This document shows positions 44,270 to 53,465 of a DNA stretch of 64,000 nucleotides, piece after piece (positions within the stretch are counted from its first letter, which is position 1; every line of letters begins with the position of its first letter). Source of the stretch: Brachybacterium saurashtrense (GTDB lineage: Bacteria; Actinomycetota; Actinomycetes; Actinomycetales; Dermabacteraceae). Both the position numbers and the translations under genes were made by a program. The stretch is taken from positions 558,001 through 622,000 of the forward strand of contig NZ_CP031356.1 in NCBI RefSeq assembly GCF_003355475.1. Reading direction: 5' to 3'. The notes under the pieces were generated by a model that was not told the DNA's origin, searched no databases, and was given only the letters and a program-made list of their open reading frames with translations.

Positions 44270-45157
44270 GTGCGCGCATTCCGCTGGTACATCCCGTGGG
44301 TCCTCGTGGCACCGGCCCTGATCTGGGTGTTGGTGTTCGCGCTGTGGCCCTTCCTCAACACCGTGGTGCTCTCGTTCACCGATGCCCGGCCGCTCACCGG
44401 CGGCAGCTTCGTGGGGCTGGAGAACTACCAGGCGCTGCTCACGGACCAGAGGTTCTGGAACGCCCTGGTGACGAGCCTCGCGTACGTGGTGCTGAGCGTC
44501 CCGTTCCTCACCGTGCTGCCGCTGCTGCTGGCCCTGCTCGTGGAGAAGCAGATCCCCGGGATCTCCGCATTCCGCACCACCTTCTACTTCCCGGTGATCG
44601 CCTCCGTGGTGGTGGTGGGCCTGATCTGGACGTGGCTGTTCGACTCCCGCGGCATCGTCAACGAGGCCCTCGAGTTCATCGGGCTGATCCAGGAGCCGAT
44701 CCCGTTCCTCGCCAGCCGCTGGGGGCTGATCCTCACCGCGGTGCTGCTCACGGTGTGGAAGGGACTGGGGTACTACATGGTGGTCTATCTGGCGGCGCTC
44801 GGGAACGTGGGCCGTGAGCTGCACGAGGCCGCGGCGATGGACGGCGCGAACTCGCTGCGCCGGCTGCTCTCGGTGACGATCCCGGGGGTGCGGGGCGCCA
44901 TGTTCCTGGTCAGCGCCCTGATCACGGTGAGCGCGATGCGTGTGTTCACCGAGCTGTACGTGCTCTCGAACGGCTCGGGCGGGCCCGGCGGCTCGGCGGC
45001 GAGCATCGTGATGCTGGTCCAGCAGACGGGCTCGGGCCTGCAGGGGCGGCTGGGCTACGCCTCGGCCGTCTCCGTGGCGCTGTTCCTGCTCACCATCGGG
45101 CCGCTGCTGCTGGTGGCGTACCTCAACCGGGGCGACAAGCCCGCGAAGGGGGCATGA
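44270..45157 (+). CDS. Sugar ABC transporter permease (MalF-like)
   Basis: This 295-residue permease has six membrane segments and the coupling EAA loop HEAAAMDGANSLRRL near residues 183-197. It is the MalF-type partner of the next gene. The GTG at 44270 follows GAAGGAG by 9 bases, and 116 bases separate it from the binding-protein gene. No ATPase gene is in the operon; many actinobacterial sugar importers share an MsiK-type ATPase encoded elsewhere. Confidence 0.93.
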   Translation: MRAFRWYIPWVLVAPALIWVLVFALWPFLNTVVLSFTDARPLTGGSFVGLENYQALLTDQRFWNALVTSLAYVVLSVPFLTVLPLLLALLVEKQIPGISAFRTTFYFPVIASVVVVGLIWTWLFDSRGIVNEALEFIGLIQEPIPFLASRWGLILTAVLLTVWKGLGYYMVVYLAALGNVGRELHEAAAMDGANSLRRLLSVTIPGVRGAMFLVSALITVSAMRVFTELYVLSNGSGGPGGSAASIVMLVQQTGSGLQGRLGYASAVSVALFLLTIGPLLLVAYLNRGDKPAKGA

Positions 45158-45158
45158 G

Positions 45159-46112
45159 ATGAGCACCTCGACCCACGATCCGGCTCCCGCCGCGACGGTC
45201 GCGCCGGTCGCGACGGGCGCCTCCGCGCCGCAGCGGACGCGCCGCACCAACCGTCCCTGGAGGACGAAGGGGGCCGGCGGCTTCGGCAAGCCGACCCTCG
45301 GCGGTCTCGTCGCGCGGTACGTGCTCCTGGTGGGCATGCTGCTGGTCGCGATCGGGCCGTTCCTCTGGCAGCTCTCGACCTCCGTGAAGGGGCCGCGGGA
45401 CGACATCTACTCGTTCCCGCCGCAGCTGATCCCCGGGGACGCCACGCTGGACAACTACTCACGGGTGGCGGCGACGATCCCGATCATCGACTACGCCTGG
45501 CACTCCCTGATCGTGGCGGTGACGCTGGCCGTCGCCAACGTGGTGCTGGGAACCCTCGCGGGCTACGCGCTGGGCTGCCTCACCTTCCGGGGCAAGCGCC
45601 TGGCGATGCTGATCCTGGTCTCGACCCTGCTGCTCCCGGGCGAGGTCACCCTGATGAGCCAGTTCCTCACGATCAAGTCGCTGGGCCTGGCCGACACCCT
45701 GGGCGGCGTGATCCTGCCGGGCCTGGTGGGGGCGATCAACGTGCTGCTGATGACGGCGGCCTGCCGGGCGATCCCGAAGGAGCTGCTGGAGGCGGCGGTG
45801 ATCGACGGCGCGAGCACGTGGGACGTGCTGCGGCGGATCGTGTGGCCGAGCGTGCGCGGCATGGCGTCGGTGGTGGCGATCTTCGCGTTCATCGGCGGCT
45901 GGGACGACTTCCTGTGGCCGCTGATCGTGCTCTCGGACCCGGCCAAGTACACGCTCACCGTCGGCATGGAGTACCTGAACTCGAACTTCGGCTCGGACCC
46001 GCGCGTGGTGGCCGCCGGCACCATGATCGCCCTGATCCCGATCATCGTGTTCTTCGCCGTCTTCCAGAAGTTCTTCTTCCGCGGCGTGGAGGACGGCGCG
46101 GTCAAGGGGTGA
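45159..46112 (+). CDS. Sugar ABC transporter permease (MalG-like)
   Basis: This 317-residue permease has an unusual basic, Pro/Thr-rich cytoplasmic N-terminus of about 45 residues, then six membrane segments and an EAA loop (LLEAAVIDGASTWDVLRRI). It ends with FFRGVEDGAVKG, the normal MalG-type C-terminus. It starts one base after the upstream permease, so the two are coupled. A hairpin follows at 46168. Confidence 0.93.
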   Translation: MSTSTHDPAPAATVAPVATGASAPQRTRRTNRPWRTKGAGGFGKPTLGGLVARYVLLVGMLLVAIGPFLWQLSTSVKGPRDDIYSFPPQLIPGDATLDNYSRVAATIPIIDYAWHSLIVAVTLAVANVVLGTLAGYALGCLTFRGKRLAMLILVSTLLLPGEVTLMSQFLTIKSLGLADTLGGVILPGLVGAINVLLMTAACRAIPKELLEAAVIDGASTWDVLRRIVWPSVRGMASVVAIFAFIGGWDDFLWPLIVLSDPAKYTLTVGMEYLNSNFGSDPRVVAAGTMIALIPIIVFFAVFQKFFFRGVEDGAVKG

Positions 46113-46167
46113 GGGCCCCGGGCGGGCCCGCGCGCCCCGACACGCCGGGCGCGCCAGGGTGACCTCT

Positions 46168-46190
46168 CCGACCCCTCGCGGGGGCGTCGG
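46168..46190 (+). terminator. Hairpin between the sugar ABC operon and dnaE
   Basis: CCGACCCC pairs with GGGGCGTCGG with a one-base bulge. It lies 56 bases after the permease stop and 30 before dnaE. The call is moderate because no T tract follows. Confidence 0.45.
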
Positions 46191-46206
46191 GACGGCCCGT
46201 CGGGGC

Positions 46207-46212
46207 TAAGCT
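46207..46212 (+). promoter_or_regulatory. -10 element TAAGCT for leaderless dnaE
   Basis: TAAGCT ends 7 bases before the dnaE ATG at 46220. This spacing supports that ATG over an in-frame GTG at 46214. Confidence 0.42.
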
Positions 46213-46219
46213 GGTGGGC

Positions 46220-49200
46220 ATGGCTTCCGCGGGTTCCGATGACTTCGTCCACCTCCACGTCCACACCGACTACTCGCTCCTGGACGGGGCCGCGAAGATC
46301 GACAAGCTGGTCGACGAGACCGTGCGGCAGGGGCAGTCGGCGGTCGCGATCACGGATCACGGCTACCTGTTCGGCGCCTACGAGTTCTACAAGGCGGCCA
46401 CCGGCGCCGGCGTGAAGCCGATCATCGGCATCGAGGCGTATGTGACCCCCGGGACGAGTCGTCATGACCGCACCCGCACCCAGTGGGGCACCCGGGAGCA
46501 GCAGCTGGCCGGGGACGACGTCTCCGCCCGCGGCGCCTACACCCACATGACGCTGCTGTCGAAGAGCACCGCCGGGATGCACAACCTGTTCCGGCTCGGC
46601 TCCGCCGCCTCGCTGGACGGGCAGATGGGCAAGTGGCCGCGCATGGACCGCGAGATCCTCTCCCAGTACGGGGACGGGCTCATCGCCACCACCGGATGCC
46701 CCTCCGGCGAGGTGCAGACCCGCCTGCGGCTGGGCCAGTTCGACGAGGCGGTGAAGGCGGCGGGCGAGTACCAGGACATCTTCGGCACGGAGAACTACTT
46801 CGTCGAGCTGATGGACCACGGGCTCGACATCGAGAAGCGGGTCACCAAGGACCTGCTCGAGGTGGCCAAGGCCGTGGGCGCCCCGCTGGTGGCCACCAAC
46901 GACCTCCACTACGTCACCGAGCAGGACGCCACCATCCAGGACGTCCTGCTGTGCATCAATTCCGGCTCCCGCCTGAACGACCCCGACCGCTTCAAGTTCG
47001 GCGGCTCCGGCTACTTCCTCAAGTCCGCGCAGCAGATGCGCGAGCTGTTCCGCGAGTTCCCCGAGGCGTGCGACAACACGCTGCGCATCGCGGAGATGTG
47101 CGAGGTGGAGTTCCGCACCACCGCCGAGGGCGCGAACTACATGCCGCGCTTCCCCACCCCGTCGGGCGAGGACGAGGAGTCCTGGTTCGTCAAGGAGGTC
47201 CAGCGCGGGCTCGAGTACCGCTACCCCGCCGGGATCCCGGACGCAGTGCAGCAGCGCGCCGACTACGAGGTCTCCGTGATCCTGCAGATGGGCTTCCCGG
47301 GCTACTTCCTGGTGGTCTCCGACTACATCAAGTGGGCGAAGGAGCAGGAGATCCGGGTGGGGCCGGGGCGAGGCTCCGGCGCCGGCTCGATGGTGGCCTA
47401 CGCGATGCGGATCACCGACCTGGACCCGCTGGAGCACGGCCTCCTGTTCGAGCGGTTCCTGAACCCCGATCGCGTCTCCATGCCGGACTTCGACGTCGAC
47501 TTCGACGACCGCCGCCGCGGCGAGGTGATCGAGTACGTGGAGCGCAAGTACGGCGACGACCGCATCGCGCAGGTGGTCACCTACGGCGTGATGAAGACGA
47601 AGAACTCCCTCAAGGACGCCGCGCGCGTGCTGGACTACCCCTTCGCGATGGGGGACCGCCTCTCCAAGGCGCTGCCGCCCACCGTGATGGGCAAGGACAT
47701 CTCCGTCAAGGGCATCTTCGACCCGGAGGACAAGCGCTACGCGGAGGCGGGGGAGTTCCGTCGCATCCACGACGAGGACCCGGACGTGCAGAAGGTCGTC
47801 GAGATCGCCAAGGGCGTGGAGGGCCTCACCCGCGGCTGGGGCGTGCACGCCTGCGCGGTGATCATGTCCAGCGATCCGCTGGTGGACATCGTGCCGATGA
47901 TGCGCCGCCCCTCCGACGGCCAGATCATCACCCAGTTCGAGTACCCCACGCTCGAGACGCTGGGCCTGCTGAAGATGGACTTCCTGGGCCTGCGCAACCT
48001 CACCGTGCTCTCCGACGCGGTGGCGAACATGGAGCGCAACGGCAAGACGCCCCCGGACCTCGAGACCCTGCCGTTCGACGACCCCGCCACCTACGAGCTG
48101 CTGCAGAAGGGGGACACGCTCGGCGTGTTCCAGCTGGACGGCTCCGGCATGCGCACCCTGCTGCGGCAGATGAAGCCGGACCAGTTCGGGGACATCACCG
48201 CCGTCTCGGCCCTGTACCGCCCCGGCCCGATGGGCATGGGCTCGCACACCAACTACGCGCTGCGCAAGAACGGGCTCCAGGAGATCACCCCGATCCATCC
48301 CGAGCTCGAGGAGCCGCTGGCGGAGATCCTCGACGAGACCTACGGCGTGCTCGTCTACCAGGAGCAGGTCATGCAGACCGCGCAGAAGGTCGCGGGGTAC
48401 TCGCTCGGCGAGGCGGACATCCTGCGCCGCGCGATGGGCAAGAAGAAGAAGGCGGAGCTGGACAAGCAGTTCGTCTCCTTCGAGGCCGGCATGAAGAACA
48501 GCGGCTACTCCGATGCGGCCGTGCAGGCGCTGTGGGAGACGCTGCTGCCCTTCGCGGACTACGCCTTCAACAAGTCCCACTCCGCCGCCTACGGCGTGGT
48601 CTCCTACTGGACCGCCTATCTCAAGGCGAACCACCCCACCGAGTACATGGCGGCGCTGCTCACCTCCACCCAGGAGAACCGCGACCGGCTGGGGCTGTAC
48701 CTGGGCGACTGCCGCCACCGCGGCATCACGGTGCTGCCGCCGGACGTCAACGAATCGGATCTGTACTTCTCCGCCGTCGGCGACGACATCCGCTTCGGCC
48801 TCTCCGCGATCCGCAACGTGGGCGCGCACGTGGTGGAGGAGATCATCGCCGCCCGGAAGGAGAAGGGGGCGTTCACCTCCTTCACCGACTTCCTGGACAA
48901 GGTGCCGCTGAGCGTGTGCAATAAGCGCACCATCGAATCGCTGATCAAGGGCGGCGCCTTCGACTCGATGGGGGCGAACCGCCGGTCGCTGGTGCTGATC
49001 CACGAGGACGCCGTGGACTCGGTGGTGGACGTCAAGCGCAAGGAGGCCCAGGGCCAGTACGACCTCTTCGCGGACGTCTTCGGCGGCGGGGGCGGCGCCG
49101 AGGAGGACTCGATGGCCACCGGCTCCGCCGCGACCATCACGATCCCCGATCTGCCCGAATGGGACCGCAAGGAGAAGCTCGCCTTCGAGCGGAACATGCT

Positions 49201-49795
49201 GGGCCTGTACGTCTCGGACCACCCGCTGTACGGGCTCGAGCACGTCATCGCGCAGAACTCCTCCACCTCGATCAGCGCGCTCGCCGACGACGGCGCCGTC
49301 GAGGACGGCTCGATGGTCACGATCGCGGGGCTGATCACCTCGCTGCAGCGCAAGACCACCAAGAAGGGCGACATGTGGGCGATCGCCACCGTCGAGGACC
49401 TCGAGGGCTCGATCGACTGCCTCATGTTCCCCTCCACTTACCAGACCGTCGCCACGGAGCTGGCGGAGGATCTGGTGGTCTCGATGAAGGGCAGGGTCGA
49501 CACCTCCAAGGGCATGCCGGAGCTGCGCGTGATGGAGATGACCATCCCGGAGACCGGGGGAGGGGCCGACGGGCCCGTGGTCATCGCGCTGCCCGCCCTG
49601 CGCGCCAGCGAGCGGGTGATCACCGACCTGCGCGGCGTGCTCGAGGACAACCCCGGCGGCAGCGAGGTGCGGCTGAAGCTGCAGGAGCCCGGCCGCACCA
49701 CGCTCATGCAGCTGGACAAGCGCCTCTCGGTGACGCCCTCGGCCGCGCTGTACGCCTCGTTGAAGACTCTGCTGGGACCGGGCTGCCTGCAGTGA
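46220..49795 (+). CDS. dnaE: DNA polymerase III alpha subunit DnaE (DnaE1)
   Basis: This is the replicative polymerase, 1191 residues, close to DnaE1 of M. tuberculosis (1184). It has an N-terminal PHP domain (HLHVHTDYSLLDGA), whose intact histidines suggest a proofreading exonuclease as in mycobacterial DnaE1, and a C-family palm with catalytic aspartates at D425 and D427 in PDFDVDFDD. Fingers, a helix-hairpin-helix region and an OB domain (MVTIAGLITSLQRK) follow. The final residues contain no obvious beta-clamp motif; an internal one such as QYDLF near residue 950 is a candidate. Confidence 0.97.
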   Translation: MASAGSDDFVHLHVHTDYSLLDGAAKIDKLVDETVRQGQSAVAITDHGYLFGAYEFYKAATGAGVKPIIGIEAYVTPGTSRHDRTRTQWGTREQQLAGDDVSARGAYTHMTLLSKSTAGMHNLFRLGSAASLDGQMGKWPRMDREILSQYGDGLIATTGCPSGEVQTRLRLGQFDEAVKAAGEYQDIFGTENYFVELMDHGLDIEKRVTKDLLEVAKAVGAPLVATNDLHYVTEQDATIQDVLLCINSGSRLNDPDRFKFGGSGYFLKSAQQMRELFREFPEACDNTLRIAEMCEVEFRTTAEGANYMPRFPTPSGEDEESWFVKEVQRGLEYRYPAGIPDAVQQRADYEVSVILQMGFPGYFLVVSDYIKWAKEQEIRVGPGRGSGAGSMVAYAMRITDLDPLEHGLLFERFLNPDRVSMPDFDVDFDDRRRGEVIEYVERKYGDDRIAQVVTYGVMKTKNSLKDAARVLDYPFAMGDRLSKALPPTVMGKDISVKGIFDPEDKRYAEAGEFRRIHDEDPDVQKVVEIAKGVEGLTRGWGVHACAVIMSSDPLVDIVPMMRRPSDGQIITQFEYPTLETLGLLKMDFLGLRNLTVLSDAVANMERNGKTPPDLETLPFDDPATYELLQKGDTLGVFQLDGSGMRTLLRQMKPDQFGDITAVSALYRPGPMGMGSHTNYALRKNGLQEITPIHPELEEPLAEILDETYGVLVYQEQVMQTAQKVAGYSLGEADILRRAMGKKKKAELDKQFVSFEAGMKNSGYSDAAVQALWETLLPFADYAFNKSHSAAYGVVSYWTAYLKANHPTEYMAALLTSTQENRDRLGLYLGDCRHRGITVLPPDVNESDLYFSAVGDDIRFGLSAIRNVGAHVVEEIIAARKEKGAFTSFTDFLDKVPLSVCNKRTIESLIKGGAFDSMGANRRSLVLIHEDAVDSVVDVKRKEAQGQYDLFADVFGGGGGAEEDSMATGSAATITIPDLPEWDRKEKLAFERNMLGLYVSDHPLYGLEHVIAQNSSTSISALADDGAVEDGSMVTIAGLITSLQRKTTKKGDMWAIATVEDLEGSIDCLMFPSTYQTVATELAEDLVVSMKGRVDTSKGMPELRVMEMTIPETGGGADGPVVIALPALRASERVITDLRGVLEDNPGGSEVRLKLQEPGRTTLMQLDKRLSVTPSAALYASLKTLLGPGCLQ

Positions 49796-49828
49796 CGGTC
49801 CCGGCGGGGCGCGCGGCGGCGCAGGTAC

Positions 49829-49946
49829 GGACCGGCCGCCACCGCGAGGCGATGGGGGTGTGGCCCGGCCGTCACCGCGCGGCGGCGGGTGCGCGGCCCG
49901 GCCGTCACCGCGCGGCGGCGGGTGCGCGGCCCGTCCGGCACTGCAC
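49829..49946 (+). repeat. 33-bp tandem repeat between dnaE and the EEP gene
   Basis: Two identical 33-bp units, starting GGCCCGGCCGTCACC, lie at 49862-49894 and 49895-49927. A diverged copy precedes them (49829-49861) and a partial copy follows (49928 onwards). No gene is needed to explain them. The repeat ends just before the GTG of the EEP gene. Confidence 0.75.
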
Positions 49947-49952
49947 GGCGCC

Positions 49953-50927
49953 GTGACCACCTGGCGGGTGGCGACCTGGAACATCCGCCACGGCCTGGGG
50001 CCGGACGGCCGCGTCGACCTCGAGCGCACCGCGCGGGAGATCGCCGCCCTCGGGGCCGACGTGATCGCCCTGCAGGAGGTCGACGTCGCCTTCGGCGCCC
50101 GCTCGGCGCACGAGGACCAGGCCGCCCGGCTGGGTGCGCTGCTGGGCATGTCCGTCGCCTTCGGGGCGGCCCTCGATCTGCCGCCGGAGCACGACGGGGC
50201 TCCGCGGCGCCGCTACGGCGTCGCGCTGCTGACCCGCCACGAGATCGTCTCCTCGCGCATGCACCCGCTGCCCGGCGCTCCGCTCGACGCGTGGGCCGGC
50301 ACGGAGGCCGACGAGCAGGCCGGCGCGCCGGGCGCCGACGGGGACATCACCTCCCGACCCGCATCGGCTCCCGAGCCGCGCGGTGTGCTGCACGTGCGCG
50401 TGGCCGGGGCCGACGGGGCAGGCCTGGACGTGCGGGTCACCCATCTCGACGCCACCCATCGTGCGCACCGCGCCGTCCAGGTGCAGGAGCTCGTGAGCCT
50501 CGTGGCGGCGGGGGAGCGGACCGGATGCGGAAGCGCTCCCGACGGGATCGGAGCGGCCGTGCTGCTGGGCGACCTGAACGCGGAGCCCACGGCGCCGGAG
50601 CTGACGGCGCTGCCCCGTGCCGGGTGGCGCGAGGCGGCCGATCAGCTCCTGCACCGTCGCGGCGCGCACGGGCCCGTCCGAGCGGACCGGGCGGACCGAG
50701 CGGTCCGGCTGCTCGAGGGAGGCCGTCGCCTGCTCGGCGCGCTCCGTGCACTGTGCGGGGTGCCGGGGCGCCGACCGGACCGCGCCACCCACCCCGCCCG
50801 GTTCCCCCTGCGCCGTCTCGACCAGGTGTGGCTGCGGGGCGGCGTCACGGCGACATCGCTCGAGGTGGGCGGGCGCGGCTCCTCCGACCACCGGCCGGTG
50901 GTGGCCACGCTGCGCCTCGAGCGCTGA
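49953..50927 (+). CDS. Endonuclease/exonuclease/phosphatase (EEP) family protein
   Basis: This 324-residue protein has the EEP fold: ATWNIRHGLG at the N-terminus, ALQEVD (metal Glu), LLGDLNAEP (catalytic Asp and Asn) and SSDHRPVVATL at the C-terminus. EEP proteins include nucleases, sphingomyelinases and inositol phosphatases, and the substrate cannot be told here. No signal peptide is seen, so it is probably cytosolic. The GTG at 49953 is chosen since upstream codons are the 33-bp tandem repeat. A basic insertion at about 225-265 is low-complexity. Confidence 0.83.
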   Translation: MTTWRVATWNIRHGLGPDGRVDLERTAREIAALGADVIALQEVDVAFGARSAHEDQAARLGALLGMSVAFGAALDLPPEHDGAPRRRYGVALLTRHEIVSSRMHPLPGAPLDAWAGTEADEQAGAPGADGDITSRPASAPEPRGVLHVRVAGADGAGLDVRVTHLDATHRAHRAVQVQELVSLVAAGERTGCGSAPDGIGAAVLLGDLNAEPTAPELTALPRAGWREAADQLLHRRGAHGPVRADRADRAVRLLEGGRRLLGALRALCGVPGRRPDRATHPARFPLRRLDQVWLRGGVTATSLEVGGRGSSDHRPVVATLRLER

Positions 50928-51021
50928 GCCCCACGGCAGTCCCCTCGCGGCCACGGGTCCGGACCCGGCCGTGCCGGTCACGGTCCCGGCGGGCGGCCGG
51001 GGGCGGGGATCGGCGCGGCCT

Positions 51022-51067
51022 CCGTGTCGAGAGCGACACGGCCGCGCTCTGGCCGGTGCTCTAGCGT
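51022..51067 (+). promoter_or_regulatory. Operator and -10 of the acyl-CoA dehydrogenase gene
   Basis: CCGTGTCG-AGAG-CGACACGG (51022-51041) is a perfect 8-bp inverted repeat. The -10 TAGCGT (51062-51067) ends 6 bases before the ATG; the repeat covers the region where the -35 would lie. This is a candidate TetR-like operator; the regulator is not identified. Confidence 0.55.
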
Positions 51068-51073
51068 GGTCCC

Positions 51074-52282
51074 ATGAGTCTCTCCGCCGACGATCTGCTG
51101 CCCGACTCCCTGCTGGAGACCTTCCGCGAGCGCGCGGCGGTCCATGATCGGGAGAACACCTTCCCCGAGGACGACCTCGCCGACCTGCGCGACCGCGGCT
51201 ATCTGCGCCTTCTGGTGCCCTCCGAGCTCGGCGGCACCGGCGCGAGCCTGCTCCAGGCCTCCCGCATCCAGCGTCGCCTCGCCGGGGCCGCCCCGGCCAC
51301 GGCGCTCGCGCTGAACATGCATCTGGTGGTCACCGGGGCCGCTCTGCACGCCCACCGTCTGGGCGTCGAGGCGGTGCGGCCGATCCTGGAGGACGCCGCC
51401 GCGGACCGTCTGTTCGCGTTCGGCATCTCCGAAGCCGGCAACGATGCCATGCTGTTCGACTCCTCCACCCGGGCGGACGCACAGGACGGCGGCGGCTTCC
51501 GCCTCACCGGCACCAAGATCTTCACCTCGGCCGCCCCGGTGTGGGACCGCCTGGTCGCCCACGGCCGCGTCGCCGAGGCCACCGAGCGCGATCCTCGGCT
51601 GGTGTTCGGCGTCCTCGAGCGCAGCGAGGCGGTCGAGGTGCTCGACGACTGGGACACCCATGGCATGCGCGCCACCCAGTCCCGCACCACCCGCCTGCAC
51701 GGGGCGGAGTTCCCGGCCGAGCGCCTGCTGGCCACCACGCCCGTCGGCCCCAACCCCGACCCCTTCGTGAGGGGGATCTTCGGGGCGTTCGAGCTGCTGA
51801 TCGCCTCGGTGTACCTGGGCATCGCCGAGCGCGCGATCACCGTGGGAAGCCGCGTGGCCGCCACCCGCCGCAGCGCCACCAAGGGGATCGTCCACGCCGA
51901 CGACCCCGACATCCGGTGGCGCCTGGCCGATGCGGCGATCGCCGTGGACGGCGCCCTGCTGCAGTGCGAGAAGGTCGTCGCGGACCTCGACGCCCTGGGC
52001 ACGGGGGAGGAGGGGCCCGGCGTCACGGACCACGGGGCGCGCTGGTTCCTGCACTTCTCCGGCGTCAAGGCCCGCGCCACCGAGGCGGCGATCGGCGCCG
52101 TGGACCAGGTGCTGCGTGCCAGCGGCGGCGCCCAGTTCTTCCGCCGCAGCGAGCTGGAGCGCCTGTCCCGGGACGTGCGCGCGGCGATGTACCACCCCTC
52201 CGACGAGGAGTCCGTGCACGCCTCCTACGCCAAGGCGCTGCTGGGCGAGATCGGCGAGACCCGCACCGAGCTGCCCCGGTGA
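51074..52282 (+). CDS. Acyl-CoA dehydrogenase
   Basis: This 402-residue flavoprotein would oxidise an acyl-CoA to the enoyl-CoA. It has the N-terminal helical domain, a middle beta domain with GISEAGNDAM and GFRLTGTKIFTSAA (FAD and substrate loop), and a C-terminal helical domain. The chain length is not visible and the active-site base is not assigned. It stands alone: no other beta-oxidation gene is adjacent. A leaderless -10 with a palindromic operator precedes it, so it is probably individually regulated. Confidence 0.9.
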   Translation: MSLSADDLLPDSLLETFRERAAVHDRENTFPEDDLADLRDRGYLRLLVPSELGGTGASLLQASRIQRRLAGAAPATALALNMHLVVTGAALHAHRLGVEAVRPILEDAAADRLFAFGISEAGNDAMLFDSSTRADAQDGGGFRLTGTKIFTSAAPVWDRLVAHGRVAEATERDPRLVFGVLERSEAVEVLDDWDTHGMRATQSRTTRLHGAEFPAERLLATTPVGPNPDPFVRGIFGAFELLIASVYLGIAERAITVGSRVAATRRSATKGIVHADDPDIRWRLADAAIAVDGALLQCEKVVADLDALGTGEEGPGVTDHGARWFLHFSGVKARATEAAIGAVDQVLRASGGAQFFRRSELERLSRDVRAAMYHPSDEESVHASYAKALLGEIGETRTELPR

Positions 52283-52360
52283 GGAGCCGCTCCGCGGGCG
52301 ATGCGCCGGTGCGTGCTCACGGGCGCCGGCACCGGGACACCGCGCGATGCAGAAGAGGGC

Positions 52361-53389
52361 TCAGCCGAACAGCACCTCCGCCTCGCGCCAGCGGGACTCC
52401 GGCACGCGCTTGACGCTGTCGATCGCCTCGGTGAGCGGCACGTCCACGATCTCGGTGCCGCGCAGCGCGACCATGCGGCCGAACCGGCCGTGGTGCACGA
52501 GATCCACCGCGGAGGTGCCCAGGCGCGTGGCGAGCACCCGGTCGTAGCCGGTGGGCTCCCCGCCGCGCTGGATGTGGCCCAGCACCGTCGCCCGGGACTC
52601 GATCCCCAGACGCTCCTCGATCAGCGGCGCCAGCACCTGCGCCACTCCGCCGAACCGCGGGCGGCCGAACTCGTCGAGGTCGTAGTCCATGAACCGCTCC
52701 GGGGCGTCCGAGGGCACGAACCCCTCGGCGACCACCACCAGCGGCGCCCGCCCCCGATCGAAGGCGGACTTCACGTACTGGCAGATCTCGCCGATCGTCA
52801 GCGGGAACTCGGGCAGGCAGATCACGTGGGCGCCGGCGGCCATCCCGGAGTGCAGCGCGATCCAGCCCACGCTGCGCCCCATCACCTCCGCCACCATGCA
52901 GCGGTGGTGGGAGTCGCCGGTCATCCGCAGCCGGTCCAGCGCCTCGGTCGCGATCTCCACCGCCGTGTTGAAGCCGAACGTGTAGTCGGTCGCGTCCAGA
53001 TCGTTGTCCACCGTCTTCGGCACCCCCACCACCGGGATGCCGGCCTCGGAGAGTCGGTTGGCGGTGTACAGCGTGCCGTCGCCGCCGATCGCGATGATCG
53101 CGTCCATGTCGTGCTCGTCCAGTTGGCGTCGCACGAGCGCGGCGCCGTCCTCGCCGTCGGCGAAGGGGTTGGAGCGCGAGGTGCCCAGGATCGTGCCGCC
53201 CAGGCGGCCGATGCCGCGCACCCGGCGCCGCGGCAGCGTCATCCAGTCGTCCTCGATGACGCCGCGCCACCCGTCGCGGAAGCCGATGAACTCGTCCTCG
53301 AAGAGCTTGTCGCCCTTGATCACGGCGCCGCGGATCACGGCGTTCAGGCCGGGGCAGTCGCCGCCGGAGGTCAGGATGCCGATCTTCAT
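52361..53389 (-). CDS. pfkA: 6-phosphofructokinase (ATP type)
   Basis: PfkA phosphorylates fructose 6-phosphate, the committed step of glycolysis. The 342-residue product has SGGDCPGLN, the nucleotide loop GGDGT at 102-106, and PKTVDNDLD with catalytic D128. Gly at the second loop position (Gly105, equivalent to E. coli Gly104) points to ATP rather than PPi. Lys125, seen in PPi enzymes, also occurs in actinobacterial ATP enzymes, so the donor is likely ATP. The ATG at 53389 fixes the normal length; a longer reading upstream is spurious. A perfect palindrome spans the promoter. Confidence 0.94.
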   Translation of the reverse strand: MKIGILTSGGDCPGLNAVIRGAVIKGDKLFEDEFIGFRDGWRGVIEDDWMTLPRRRVRGIGRLGGTILGTSRSNPFADGEDGAALVRRQLDEHDMDAIIAIGGDGTLYTANRLSEAGIPVVGVPKTVDNDLDATDYTFGFNTAVEIATEALDRLRMTGDSHHRCMVAEVMGRSVGWIALHSGMAAGAHVICLPEFPLTIGEICQYVKSAFDRGRAPLVVVAEGFVPSDAPERFMDYDLDEFGRPRFGGVAQVLAPLIEERLGIESRATVLGHIQRGGEPTGYDRVLATRLGTSAVDLVHHGRFGRMVALRGTEIVDVPLTEAIDSVKRVPESRWREAEVLFG

Positions 53390-53434
53390 GGGAGTCTCAT
53401 CTCTCGTCGAGCACAGGGGCGGTGACCGAAGTGT

Positions 53435-53457
53435 CCACGGCCACTCTATGGCCGTGG
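53435..53457 (-). promoter_or_regulatory. Palindromic operator spanning the pfkA -10
   Basis: CCACGGCC-ACTCTAT-GGCCGTGG is a perfect 8-bp inverted repeat with a 7-base spacer. On the pfkA strand the spacer contains TAGAGT, a TANNNT -10 at 53443-53448, so a bound dimer would cover the core promoter. The leader would be about 46 bases. Confidence 0.55.
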
Positions 53458-53465
53458 GCGCGGCC

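Noticed and set aside
49829-49946. Tandem repeat considered as a CRISPR array
   Set aside because: Units are directly adjacent with no spacers, only two are identical, and no cas genes are present.
45563-50149. A 1528-codon open frame on the minus strand
   Set aside because: Antisense to dnaE and a permease with low-complexity composition; dnaE has all catalytic motifs on the plus strand.
52361-53389. PPi-dependent phosphofructokinase
   Set aside because: Lys125 is PPi-like, but the nucleotide loop has GGDG with Gly rather than GGDD, which fits ATP use as in actinobacterial ATP enzymes.
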